From the NCBI RefSeq assembly GCF_947492715.1, contig NZ_CANLNS010000003.1, positions 248,001-312,000 of the forward strand: a stretch of 64,000 nucleotides of DNA, in the 5' to 3' direction. Shown here one piece after another: positions 28,725-37,202 of the stretch; the stretch's first letter is position 1; each line of letters starts with the position of its first letter. Both the position numbers and the translations under genes were made by a program. The stretch is from an uncultured Psychroserpens sp. (GTDB taxonomy: Bacteria; Bacteroidota; Bacteroidia; Flavobacteriales; Flavobacteriaceae). The notes beneath the pieces are model-generated. The model saw only the letters and a program-made list of their open reading frames with translations. It had not been told where the DNA came from and did not search any database.

Positions 28725-29624
28725 ATGAAGTTATTCAATACAATAATTACGGTTCAGAAGTTCTCTATCGCACTATTAATGGCGCTTTGGGTTACAAATA
28801 TCAAAGCACAAACCTATCGTATTTTATATACAAAACAGATTAACAATTCTGATAACATCTGTCTTATAGATACCAATGGAAATACAAAACAAATTACAAA
28901 TCATTCAAGAAAAGACAGTAGTCCGATAGTATCTCCCGACGGAAACTTTATAGTATTTACATCCGAGCGTGTTGGGTGGTGGAAAATATGGACTTTAGAC
29001 CTCAAAAAAAACGAGTACAAACAACTAACAACTGCCAGCAGTGCAGCCTATAGCCCTTCATGGTCGCCAAATGGGAATCATATTTTGTTCGTGTCCTCAC
29101 AAACTGGGAATAGCGAAGTTTTTGTGATGGATAAGCATGGGAAAAACAAAAAAAATATCACTAACAATGAAGTTTCAGACACCATGCCTTTTTGGGGAAT
29201 GGATAATATGATATATTATTCTTCTGAAATTAACGGAACTTATCAAATAGTAAGAATGTCTCCAAATGGAGATAACAAAGAAGTACTCACTAAAGATAAA
29301 GGTGATAAATTAATGCCACAATTATCAAATGATGGTAAGACAATATTGTATTATGGCAATGCAGATGGAAATTTTGAAATCTATACAACCAATATTGCTA
29401 ATACTTCAAAAACACGTCTTACCAATCACCCTTTAATAGATATGAGGCCTAGATGGTCATCAGATGATAAGAAAATAGTTTTTGAACGCGGTAATAAAGG
29501 TGATAATCATCATGTGTTTATTATGGATGCTAATGGTAAAAATGTGAAACAATTAACGTTTTCCAATTACAATTATGCGCCATCGTTCGTTCCAAATACT
29601 GTTGACATATGGAAAGAAAAATAG
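28725..29624 (+). CDS. Exported TolB-like (PD40) beta-propeller protein
   Basis: 299 residues, signal peptide ending NIKAQ. Five or six PD40 repeats are visible: DSSPIVSPDGNFIVFTSER, YSPSWSPNGNHILFVSS, MPQLSNDGKTILYYGNADG, MRPRWSSDDKKIVFERGN. The fold is that of TolB and related propellers, which bind proteins in the periplasm. There is no peptidase domain, unlike dipeptidyl peptidases. Last gene of the operon. Confidence 0.85.
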   Translation: MKLFNTIITVQKFSIALLMALWVTNIKAQTYRILYTKQINNSDNICLIDTNGNTKQITNHSRKDSSPIVSPDGNFIVFTSERVGWWKIWTLDLKKNEYKQLTTASSAAYSPSWSPNGNHILFVSSQTGNSEVFVMDKHGKNKKNITNNEVSDTMPFWGMDNMIYYSSEINGTYQIVRMSPNGDNKEVLTKDKGDKLMPQLSNDGKTILYYGNADGNFEIYTTNIANTSKTRLTNHPLIDMRPRWSSDDKKIVFERGNKGDNHHVFIMDANGKNVKQLTFSNYNYAPSFVPNTVDIWKEK

Positions 29625-29640
29625 TTTAGCAAAAAAACAA

Positions 29641-29671
29641 AACCCTTGTATTTACAGTAAATACAAGGGTT
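29641..29671 (-). terminator. Rho-independent terminator, strongest for the minus strand
   Basis: A perfect 14-bp stem (AACCCTTGTATTTA and its complement) with a 3-nt loop. On the minus strand it is followed by a T-rich run (complement of the A-tract at 29631-29640), so it ends transcripts from the SDR gene at 29775; it may also stop the operon arriving from the left. Confidence 0.8.
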
Positions 29672-29774
29672 AATTGTGGAGTCAACGGGACAAAAGTCGA
29701 ACTATTTTGATAAGGATTTAGAGAGAATAATTAGTAATAAATAAATTAAAAGACTAAGTTGCTTATTACTTCTA

Positions 29775-30359
29775 TTACATATTCCAAAGTTTAAATACAT
29801 TACCAGTTAGCTTCCCTTCAACACTTTTTACAAATTCATTTGCAACCATTTCTGCTGTAACTTTACCGTGCTCAGCAATATCAACGACAGGAGCTGCACT
29901 TACCACATTTAACCGCACGTCATTTTGTAAGTAAGGAGCCATTACTTCTCCAAAATTATCTATAAAGGCATTAAATGGACTTGTCGCCATACTATAAGAA
30001 TTTGGATAATGATTTAAATAACCGCTGCTTAAAGTGAAAGAGCCTCCATAATTAATATATCTCAAACCTTCAAATACTAATCTTAGCTGACCTAGTAGCT
30101 TTCTCTCAATTCCTGATTGAAAATGTATTAAGTTCAAATCTTTGACATCTACAAAATCAGAATCTCTACCTGCTACACAACAAAGAGCATCAAAAGAACC
30201 TATTTGTTTGTACATATTCCTAACTGATTGCTCATCTGTATAATCTGCTTTTATATCCCCAGAACTTCTACCTACTTTAACAACTTCATGTTTTTCTGAT
30301 ACTTGTTTCACTATTTCCGAGCCAATTCTTCCATTAGCTCCAAATACTACTACTTTCAT
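29775..30359 (-). CDS. Short SDR-family NAD(P)-dependent oxidoreductase
   Basis: 194 residues. The N-terminus has a Rossmann nucleotide-binding loop FGANGRIG, and the active-site Ser lies in SFTLSSGYL. The usual YxxxK is not intact: after the Tyr in NSYSMATSPFNAF the fifth residue is Thr. This matches a short atypical SDR group. Substrate unknown. It is the last gene of the minus-strand set 30926-29775, 12 bp after the ABM-domain gene. Confidence 0.8.
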   Translation of the reverse strand: MKVVVFGANGRIGSEIVKQVSEKHEVVKVGRSSGDIKADYTDEQSVRNMYKQIGSFDALCCVAGRDSDFVDVKDLNLIHFQSGIERKLLGQLRLVFEGLRYINYGGSFTLSSGYLNHYPNSYSMATSPFNAFIDNFGEVMAPYLQNDVRLNVVSAAPVVDIAEHGKVTAEMVANEFVKSVEGKLTGNVFKLWNM

Positions 30360-30371
30360 AATTTTTTAATT

Positions 30372-30926
30372 TTATTTATATAACCACGTACCAAACCATT
30401 TGGTAAGTGTTGGCATTACTGGATAGTTCATTAAACTAGAAATAACAATTACTTCAAAAAATAAAGCCAGTTCAAACGGTAATTTTTCAAATCCAGGAAT
30501 CAACCAATTAAATAGCTTTCCTATAATGATTATCAATGGGTAAACTGCTATAATACCCATTAATACTTTTTTATAAAATGGAGGTTGTTTTATAATTGTT
30601 TCTTTTACATCGAAGAAGAACTCCATGCCTTGATGAAGACTAACTTTTGGTGGTGCCATTGTATATAACTCTACTTCCTTTAAATATTTTTTCAATGCTT
30701 CGGAATTAAGCCAATACTGTAAATTTTCTTTTGAATCAAATTGGAAAACAGTGAAATACTCATTCTCAACTCCTTTAATCTTTTTAGAGGATACACTAAT
30801 AAATCCGTCAAATTTCCTCAGGTCTGAAATTATTCTTTCTTGCCAATTTTCAAATTCAGCTTGATAATTCAATTTTATTTTGTCAGACACAACAACTGAC
30901 ACTATATCTCTTTGAGTTTCCATCAT
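30372..30926 (-). CDS. Antibiotic biosynthesis monooxygenase (ABM)-domain membrane protein
   Basis: 184 residues. Residues about 8-95 look like a dimeric alpha-beta barrel of the ABM type (VSVVVSDKIKLNYQAEFENW, FDGFISVSSKKI, EYFTVFQFDSKENLQYWL). The C-terminal half has two membrane helices (VLMGIIAVYPLIIIIGKLF and LALFFEVIVISSLMNYPVM), a known fusion of unknown role. Its start overlaps the stop of the porin gene by 4 bp, showing coupling. Confidence 0.8.
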   Translation of the reverse strand: MMETQRDIVSVVVSDKIKLNYQAEFENWQERIISDLRKFDGFISVSSKKIKGVENEYFTVFQFDSKENLQYWLNSEALKKYLKEVELYTMAPPKVSLHQGMEFFFDVKETIIKQPPFYKKVLMGIIAVYPLIIIIGKLFNWLIPGFEKLPFELALFFEVIVISSLMNYPVMPTLTKWFGTWLYK

Positions 30927-32374
30927 ATTTTGTATGAAGCAGTAATTGCTATATAAGTTAATTCACTACCGTTTTGCTCTTTAATAAATTTACCAGGAAT
31001 TAGATATGAGAACTTACCATCAAAACTTAGGTTTCGATTTAGAGCCCAATACACATTTAATCCAGGATTATGCCCAATAAATTTGCCGTTATTGCTGGCA
31101 CCTGTAAAAAGTAAAAACCCAGCAGGAGCATATACGCCGTCATTTGAGCTCGCTCTCCAAAGAAAATCCCAATCCATCTCTATACTTATTTGTTTTGTGA
31201 AACTTAATTTGAATGATGGGTGAATATCTAATAGATTGGCTGGGGCTATGGTTGCACTTTGTCCAAAGTAAGTGGGGTTTGTAAATAAAGAATTGAAAGT
31301 GTTAAGTTTACCATCATTGGCATTCTTATCTCCCATTATATAATCCAGCTTAATCCCTAATACAGGATCATATTTCTTTTCAGGAAAAGTGTAGTGGTAA
31401 TCTAATTCAATAGCAAATGAGGAAATCCTTTTATGTCCAAAGCTACCAAACTGATACATTAATTCTGTATTATAGAAAAACCGCCTTCCATTTTTACCTG
31501 ACATCCTAAACCCGATCGTATGCCTGATTTCTTCTGCTGTACCTATTTCGTACACATTTTGTTCTCTATATAGCCCTAAGTAATATAAATCGGTAAAACC
31601 ATTCCCGTTTTTAATAAAGAACTTACTATATAGTCCCCAAAACCCCATTGCTTTATTTCTAGTATCATTAAATACATCAACATTAGGCAAAACTTCTTTT
31701 CCATAAAATGCATCAATAGAGGTTCTATTCTTTTTAAATCTTAAACGGGCAGCATCAAAACTTAAACGAATATTAGGCCCTTCTCGCATTCCCACAAGTC
31801 TGGATATACCATAGCTCATTTCCTGTCTTCCCAATCGCAGTGAGAACAACGAACCATTTATATTTACTTTTGACTCGACAAATAACTGATGCAATGTTAA
31901 AGGATCTTCTTGTGTGAATATGTTTCCTTCTTTAGATAAGAACCCATTATAGAACTCACTAAAAACCCTAAAGTTTTTAGTAATCTTTATGGACGCATGT
32001 AGTGCTATTCTGTGTGAATAATAACCATCACTTTTATTTGATTTCTTTAGAAATTGATGATTGAAATATTCAAATCTTGGTCGATATTGTCCTCCAAAGG
32101 ATAACCAGATATTTTTTTTACGATTTAATGGTACAAACTTAATCGGATCAAACTTGTCTTTTACTACATAAACAGTATCTGAGTTTTGATGTTTTAAGTA
32201 AGCATAATCCTCTTCTGCTCTAAAAAAACTAATAGACGGTGTATTTAGACTATCTTGCTTTACACTTTGTGCTTGTAAAGCAGATAGCCCTATTAAATAC
32301 ATCGTTATTATCAAGTTTCTTTTCACCTGACAAAGCACGATGCCACTATCAATAACGTTTTTAATTGCGTTCAT
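30923..32374 (-). CDS. Alginate-export-family outer membrane porin
   Basis: 483 residues. A signal peptide is seen best from the GTG at 32323 (KRNLIITMYLIGLSALQAQ); ATG 32374 is the longer alternative. The mature protein has amphipathic strands ending in aromatic residues and a final ITASYKI strand, and phrases of the alginate-export family (WLSFGGQYRPRFEYF, SLRLGRQEMSYGISRLVG, RLSFDAARLRF). It probably forms a beta-barrel for a small or sugar-acid substrate. The solute-binding protein gene just upstream may serve the same substrate. Confidence 0.82.
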   Translation of the reverse strand: MNAIKNVIDSGIVLCQVKRNLIITMYLIGLSALQAQSVKQDSLNTPSISFFRAEEDYAYLKHQNSDTVYVVKDKFDPIKFVPLNRKKNIWLSFGGQYRPRFEYFNHQFLKKSNKSDGYYSHRIALHASIKITKNFRVFSEFYNGFLSKEGNIFTQEDPLTLHQLFVESKVNINGSLFSLRLGRQEMSYGISRLVGMREGPNIRLSFDAARLRFKKNRTSIDAFYGKEVLPNVDVFNDTRNKAMGFWGLYSKFFIKNGNGFTDLYYLGLYREQNVYEIGTAEEIRHTIGFRMSGKNGRRFFYNTELMYQFGSFGHKRISSFAIELDYHYTFPEKKYDPVLGIKLDYIMGDKNANDGKLNTFNSLFTNPTYFGQSATIAPANLLDIHPSFKLSFTKQISIEMDWDFLWRASSNDGVYAPAGFLLFTGASNNGKFIGHNPGLNVYWALNRNLSFDGKFSYLIPGKFIKEQNGSELTYIAITASYKI

Positions 32375-32401
32375 ATCATGTCAGATGATTAGTGATAAGT
32401 C

Positions 32402-33511
32402 TTAGTTCTTTCTTTCAGGTTTTTCTGTGTAATCCATCTCCAGCGGTGCGGGACCTTCATATGGACCCACTAACTGCTCTATTTGTAGTCGGAAACGTTC
32501 AACCAAATCGCGCTTCAACATAAAGCGATGAAAATCTGCAGGTGATGTATTATAGTGCAGATGAGATTTGTAACCACCAGGTGATTCAATATCCATACGT
32601 GCTGGAAACTGTAACCACTTACCTTGAAATTCATCAGAGAGCATCCAATTTAGATAAAGCTTGGCCGCTGCTTTGTTCTTTGCATCGGTTGGAATAGCTG
32701 CAACTTGAAACCATGTTAAGAAATAATCTTCTTTTGGCAAAACAAGGCGAGTGTCGCTACCTTTCCATGGCACAAATGCCCATGACGTTGTAAAACTTGC
32801 GCCATACCAACCATTGTTAATAGCGACATAAGGCATAGATGTTCCACGCACCCAAGTTGGATTGGTAGCAACTAGTTTTTCCAAATACTCCCAGCCATAT
32901 TTCTCTTTCAAGTTCCAGAACTGGTACAAGACAGCATCGTCAGTATGCGGATAGACTAAGATTACCTTTCCCTTCAACGCTGGATCGAGGTAATCCAAAG
33001 CATCTCGTGGGGCTTTGTCTTTATCGATTATTTTATTGTTAAATACATTGGTGAACGCTACACCGAATAGACCAACCCAATGTCCGTGTGGATCTTTATA
33101 ATCAGGATAAATTTTCTCCCAATTCTTTGGCCTGTAGGACTCCAACAAATCGCGCTCAGTGTAGTAGTCGAAGTCGTGCAATGTTTGTAATTGTATGATA
33201 TCAGGGACATTGGCTTTACTGTCTTCTTTACGAGCATTGTCATAACGTGATGCGTGATAAAAACTTAAATCGACACTGTGTGTAAGTTTAATTTTTGGAA
33301 AACGTTTTTTGAACATGTCCAAGTAATAGTCAGCTTGATCGTCCTTGTCGCCACCTGCTCGAATTACAAGCTCACCGCCATCTTTAATAGCATCAGCATA
33401 GAGTTCTTCTAATGATTTTGTTTCGATTTCTGCGTATTTTGTAACGCTCTGTGAAAACACTGCTGTACTCATAACAACAAATGCAATAATACTTGTGATA
33501 AATTGTTTCAT
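32402..33511 (-). CDS. Orphan ABC transporter substrate-binding protein (iron/spermidine type)
   Basis: 369 residues with signal peptide ending AVFSQ. Residues 40 onward show the two-lobed periplasmic binding fold of the family 1 / Fbp-PotD group: GELVIRAGGDKDDQADYYLD, VPDIIQLQTLHDFDYY, GLFGVAFTNVFNNKII, KGKVILVYPHTDDAVLYQF, AAAKLYLNWMLSDEFQGKW. No permease or ATPase gene is nearby. Base composition looks a little richer in G+C than its neighbours by eye, which could mean acquisition. In Bacteroidota it may pass its ligand to another carrier. Confidence 0.85.
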   Translation of the reverse strand: MKQFITSIIAFVVMSTAVFSQSVTKYAEIETKSLEELYADAIKDGGELVIRAGGDKDDQADYYLDMFKKRFPKIKLTHSVDLSFYHASRYDNARKEDSKANVPDIIQLQTLHDFDYYTERDLLESYRPKNWEKIYPDYKDPHGHWVGLFGVAFTNVFNNKIIDKDKAPRDALDYLDPALKGKVILVYPHTDDAVLYQFWNLKEKYGWEYLEKLVATNPTWVRGTSMPYVAINNGWYGASFTTSWAFVPWKGSDTRLVLPKEDYFLTWFQVAAIPTDAKNKAAAKLYLNWMLSDEFQGKWLQFPARMDIESPGGYKSHLHYNTSPADFHRFMLKRDLVERFRLQIEQLVGPYEGPAPLEMDYTEKPERKN

Positions 33512-33549
33512 GATTTCTATTTTTTTTAAACTGTTATTCCTTGTTTTAT

Positions 33550-34134
33550 TCAGATCTGGTTTGTTACCAGCTTGTATGAAGCCATTGCAATCATTTTTAT
33601 AGCTTCTAGTTCTTCTTTATTTCTTGGTGCATAGACCATAATATGCCCATAATCATTATTTGGGTAAATTCTATAATTTAAAGGATGATACTCTCCCCAG
33701 CCTTTTTCTATTACCGTTTCACAATCTTTTCTTCTAAGAGAAAGGTGATGACTTCCGCCACCATAGATGTCTAAAGGGTGGATATGTGTAAACTCTCGAC
33801 CTGTTTTGAGGACATCAAAATTAGCGTTCGGATAATCGTCTTTAATCCATGCTGCTCTTGCCCCTCTTACCGATATTACAGTCGGGCGTTCTTCAATTAG
33901 TTCTAATGAGAATAGCCATTCTGCTAACTCATTAAATAGCTCTACACTTGAATTATCGGTGTGTTGAAGGTGAGGGATGTCTGGTCCTGTTTGGGGTCTT
34001 TCTCCTTTTCTTTGTGTTAAGTTTTCTAAACCATTTATTGTTTCCATATTATTAATCTTTTTATTCTCGTTTTGTTGCCCGCATGCAATTAGAAAGCAGA
34101 AAGAGATTAGAATTATGAATAGAGTTTTCATCAT
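33550..34134 (-). CDS. DUF5519 (luciferase-domain) lipoprotein
   Basis: 194 residues. The signal ends at the lipobox IACGQ. The mature part has the DUF5519 pattern: GARAAWIKDDYPNANFDV, then GREFTHIHPLDIYGGGSHHL, then VIEKGWGEYHP. The His-rich HIHP and SHH strings could bind metal. Function is unknown in spite of the family name. It lies between the MoaF-like gene and the solute-binding protein, same strand, with 22 and 38 bp gaps. Confidence 0.75.
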   Translation of the reverse strand: MMKTLFIILISFCFLIACGQQNENKKINNMETINGLENLTQRKGERPQTGPDIPHLQHTDNSSVELFNELAEWLFSLELIEERPTVISVRGARAAWIKDDYPNANFDVLKTGREFTHIHPLDIYGGGSHHLSLRRKDCETVIEKGWGEYHPLNYRIYPNNDYGHIMVYAPRNKEELEAIKMIAMASYKLVTNQI

Positions 34135-34156
34135 TATCTAGTTAGAATTTTATGGT

Positions 34157-34495
34157 TTATTGTATACTATCAATTACTCCAATAAGCGGATGCCATTCCC
34201 TGTCATTAGAAACAAAACCATAGACCCTGTTTTCCTTTAGGTTTAATGTTACTGTTACTGTCCAACCGATAGATTCTAGCCAAGAAAGTGTACATACATC
34301 TTCATTTACTTCTAAAACACAATATTCTTTATCAATTACCTCTTGACCCTTTTCAGCCCCTTCAAGACCTTTCCAATGGATATGGCCATTCGTCAATAGA
34401 GAAATCTCATACTTTCCATCTTTGAACGTTCCTTTAGTCCATGTCCAAGTGATGGTTTTTCCTTTTAAAATAGAAGTAGATTCTTGCCCTTTCAT
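34157..34495 (-). CDS. MoaF-like calycin-fold protein
   Basis: 112 residues, no signal peptide. Alternating strands such as KTITWTWTKGTFKDGKYEI, GHIHWKGLEGAEKG and TVTVTLNLKENRVYGFVS suggest the small beta-barrel of MoaF-related proteins and phenolic acid decarboxylase relatives. Role unknown. It is the first gene after the operator at 34544-34563 and heads the minus-strand set 34495-29775. Confidence 0.6.
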   Translation of the reverse strand: MKGQESTSILKGKTITWTWTKGTFKDGKYEISLLTNGHIHWKGLEGAEKGQEVIDKEYCVLEVNEDVCTLSWLESIGWTVTVTLNLKENRVYGFVSNDREWHPLIGVIDSIQ

Positions 34496-34516
34496 TTTAT
34501 TCCTGTTTTACAAGAA

Positions 34517-34524
34517 CAAAATTA
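34517..34524 (-). promoter_or_regulatory. -7 promoter element TAATTTTG for the 34495 operon
   Basis: On the minus strand TAATTTTG matches TAnnTTTG exactly. The predicted start of transcription is near 34510, 15 nt before the MoaF-like ATG, and the palindrome at 34544-34563 is then centred about 43 bp upstream. Confidence 0.55.
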
Positions 34525-34543
34525 TAGCGTAGACTACCCTAAA

Positions 34544-34563
34544 AAGTTAATGTAGATTAACTT
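34544..34563. promoter_or_regulatory. Crp/Fnr-type operator, 8-bp arms with 4-bp spacer
   Basis: AAGTTAAT-GTAG-ATTAACTT is a perfect inverted repeat with the arm and spacer layout used by Crp/Fnr dimers. It lies between the Crp/Fnr-family gene (34674-35258) and the operon starting at 34495, in the place expected of a class II activator site. The neighbouring regulator is the obvious candidate to bind it. Confidence 0.6.
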
Positions 34564-34673
34564 CGTATTATGAAGGCACAGTAAGTGGCGAAAGTATATA
34601 AGGAGTACTAGAGAAAGAGAGGTGAAGAATTGAGCGTTGTGTTTAATGGAAATCACTCATGGAAATCGAACAA

Positions 34674-35258
34674 TTATTTTTTATTCTGCAAGTATTTAGT
34701 TCTCATTTTACTAAAAAATTGAGGAGTAACACCAAGGTATGATGCAATATATTTTTGCGATACTCGATGTTCTATTCCAGGAAACTTTAATAATAATTGC
34801 TCATAATTAAAAATGGCTGGCTTAGATACATAATGTAGCATTCTTAACTTTAAAGCCTTAAAAGCATTACGCACTAACTTTACTTCAGTAAATGCATATT
34901 TTTCGTTATTCTCATAAAAATTTTCCAAAACTTCGTTCCTTATTCTGAACAATTTTGTGGGTTCTATACTTTGGATGTAAACACCTTCAAGATTATAATG
35001 CTTTCCACCACCTGCCCAGTACTTTTCAGCAATAAAATTCAATACTACTTTATTGCCATTGTAGTCATACGTATAATTAATGAGCATGCCTTCAATAACA
35101 AGATAAGTGTATTTAGATAATTGTGCATTCTTTTGTAGAAGTTGATTTTTGTCAATTTCAATGTATTCGTAATGCTTTATAATCTCATCAATTTCTTCAG
35201 GTGTAAAAGTTTTGTATTTTTTATAGTAATCAAATAGAAATTGCTTCTGAAAATTCAT
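34674..35258 (-). CDS. Crp/Fnr family transcriptional regulator
   Basis: 194 residues. The N-terminal cyclic-nucleotide-binding-like barrel covers about residues 20-115 (QLLQKNAQLSKYTYLVIEGM, YNGNKVVLNFIAEKYWAGGG), then a dimer helix and a C-terminal helix-turn-helix with HRVSQKYIASYLGVTPQFFS. The Arg and Glu pair that binds cAMP in E. coli Crp is not evident. It has no Cys cluster like Fnr. The barrel ligand is unknown. It likely controls the downstream operon through the palindrome at 34544. Confidence 0.88.
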   Translation of the reverse strand: MNFQKQFLFDYYKKYKTFTPEEIDEIIKHYEYIEIDKNQLLQKNAQLSKYTYLVIEGMLINYTYDYNGNKVVLNFIAEKYWAGGGKHYNLEGVYIQSIEPTKLFRIRNEVLENFYENNEKYAFTEVKLVRNAFKALKLRMLHYVSKPAIFNYEQLLLKFPGIEHRVSQKYIASYLGVTPQFFSKMRTKYLQNKK

Positions 35259-35585
35259 GATGATTAATCTTTTAAGGGTATTTTATTTATAGTAAAGGAC
35301 ACTTAAACAAAAATACAGAATTAGTATGAGTAAATATTTTAGCTGCTCAAGAAGAATAGCCTATTTAATAAAAGCAATAAATAATTTTGTATAAAATTGT
35401 TAATCAATGAAGATGAATTCGGTTCAAAAATTTCTAGCTGATGAGATTAATAAAACCTCGTTGTTGGAGTAATGGATAGTGTCATACTGTATCTATAAAA
35501 ATTGTATATTAAACCTACTATTGCATTTGGTTTAATGAGTAAAGGAAAAAAAGTTTAATAAAAGAGATACGCTAAATATTTATAC
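35259..35585. other. Intergenic stretch between divergent genes
   Basis: 327 bp, A+T-rich. It must hold promoters for the Crp/Fnr gene (a TATTTTTG on the minus strand at 35315-35308) and for the TerB-like gene. A 21-codon frame at 35407-35472 is present but has nothing to support it. Confidence 0.4.
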
Positions 35586-35996
35586 ATGAGTACAAAGAGT
35601 AAATATTATGAGGCCTATGCTGCAGTAATGAAGATTACACTTAGAGATGGCGATGCCTCAGAGGAGGAAAAAAGCTTCCTTCAAGTTTTTGGAAAGAAAA
35701 TAGGAATTACGTCTTCAGAGTATTTTGACATTTCGGAAAATTACATGAGTCATAAAATAGTTGCGCCTTACACTTATGAAGAACGAATGGAGGCATTGTA
35801 CAAAATCGTTGAGATAATTTATTCAGAAAAGACGATGATGAAAAGTACACGCATCACATGGTTAGAACGAATGGCTATTGCTATAGGATTTGATCCGAGT
35901 TACGCTAAAGAGATTATTACCAAATCATTAGAGCTATTTAGAGAGTGTTGCGATTTAGAATTCTATAAAACTGAAATCAAAAAAATAGGTGAATGA
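35586..35996 (+). CDS. TerB-like helical protein (paralogue 1)
   Basis: 136 residues, all-helical. The pattern YYEAYAAVMKITLRDGDASE with EEKSFLQVFGKKIGI, then EALYKIVEIIYSEK and WLERMAIAIGFDPSYAKEII, is that of TerB-like domains, whose acid residues (RDGDASEEE) can bind calcium. It is clearly related to the protein at 37203-37628, which lies on the other side of the adenylate cyclase. No tellurite operon is present, so a role in tellurite resistance should not be assumed. Confidence 0.7.
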   Translation: MSTKSKYYEAYAAVMKITLRDGDASEEEKSFLQVFGKKIGITSSEYFDISENYMSHKIVAPYTYEERMEALYKIVEIIYSEKTMMKSTRITWLERMAIAIGFDPSYAKEIITKSLELFRECCDLEFYKTEIKKIGE

Positions 35997-36014
35997 TATT
36001 ATTGATCAAAAAGA

Positions 36015-37064
36015 TTATTTTATTTTTTTTACAGAGTACATTTTAACTTTTTTATTTTTCCCTTTAAGTAATATATCATCTTCGTAGGTGATTTTTAAGT
36101 TTTTGTCTTCTTGAATTTGGTCTAATACCTCTTTCGAAATTATCATTTCGGCATCTAAACGATTACATTCTCCCTCTAATCTGGAAGTTGTATTAATTGT
36201 ATCACCATGATATGCTATTTCACGCTTAAAAACTCCTACCTCAGTAAGCATGATTTTTCCAGCATTAAGGCCAGCTTTAAACTCTGGAATAACACCATAG
36301 GTTTTCAAATAATAAGATTTCCTTTTGAGTAATGATTCTTTGAATGCAAAAAAAGATTCAATACAATTGTTGTTTTTTATTCCAGTATTCATATTCCAGG
36401 TCAAGACCGCTTCATCTCCAACATATTGATATATTGTTGCTTTGTATTTATCGACAATAGCTAAATCGTAAAAACAATCTTGTATGAGCTTGCTGTATTT
36501 TACATGCCCCAATTTTTCTGCGTAAGTGGTAGAACTTTTTAAGTCTAAAAACATAAAGATTTTCATACGTTCCCTAGGCGTATAGAACTTACCTGTCATC
36601 ATTTTTAAAAGATTCCCTTTTCCCAAGGTTAAATCTATATAGGTGACTAGGTTAATGGTAAAATTAACAATTAAGGCATATACAAAGGCAATCCAAAGTC
36701 CTTCTAAATTGTTTAGAAACTCAATTATTGATCTACTTTTTTCTACTATGGTAAAAATCTTGAAGCTATAGAAAATAACAAACACCAAAAGTACAGCCGT
36801 AATAATTTGTAAGATTAGTGAATAGAGTTGTAATTTGATGAAAGACACCCTGTGTTTTACATATCGGTCAACTAAAAATTGGAGACTTCCAAATACAATG
36901 GCTTGTAAAAACCAAGTGATAAAAAAAGTTATAGTTTGATTAACTATATTTAGGTTAAGTACGTTATTCGTTTCTGGATTGAACTTTTGAATCATTAACC
37001 AAATAATGCTTGCAAGAAACCATCCAATAAAATAATTTTTAATAGTACTGGAATATGTTTTCAT
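36015..37064 (-). CDS. Membrane adenylate cyclase, class III
   Basis: 349 residues. Four or five membrane helices fill residues 1-165, followed by a class III cyclase domain. Both metal-binding Asp are present (FMFLDLKSST and QYVGDEAVLTW), as are the transition-state Asn and Arg (INTTSRLEGECN). The base-specifying positions are Lys (EFKAGLNAG) and Asp (YHGDTIN), which point to ATP and so to cAMP. The catalytic domain would face the cytoplasm. It is flanked by two TerB-like paralogues on the opposite strand. Confidence 0.88.
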   Translation of the reverse strand: MKTYSSTIKNYFIGWFLASIIWLMIQKFNPETNNVLNLNIVNQTITFFITWFLQAIVFGSLQFLVDRYVKHRVSFIKLQLYSLILQIITAVLLVFVIFYSFKIFTIVEKSRSIIEFLNNLEGLWIAFVYALIVNFTINLVTYIDLTLGKGNLLKMMTGKFYTPRERMKIFMFLDLKSSTTYAEKLGHVKYSKLIQDCFYDLAIVDKYKATIYQYVGDEAVLTWNMNTGIKNNNCIESFFAFKESLLKRKSYYLKTYGVIPEFKAGLNAGKIMLTEVGVFKREIAYHGDTINTTSRLEGECNRLDAEMIISKEVLDQIQEDKNLKITYEDDILLKGKNKKVKMYSVKKIK

Positions 37065-37202
37065 ACATTATAATTAGTGAGGAATAACTTTATGTGCATC
37101 TAAATTAATGAATAAAATTGTTATGAAATAATTAGAAACGATTAGTTGAATTAAATTTTTAAAATATCTTATCTTTATCTTATAAATATTTAAACTTAAC
37201 TT

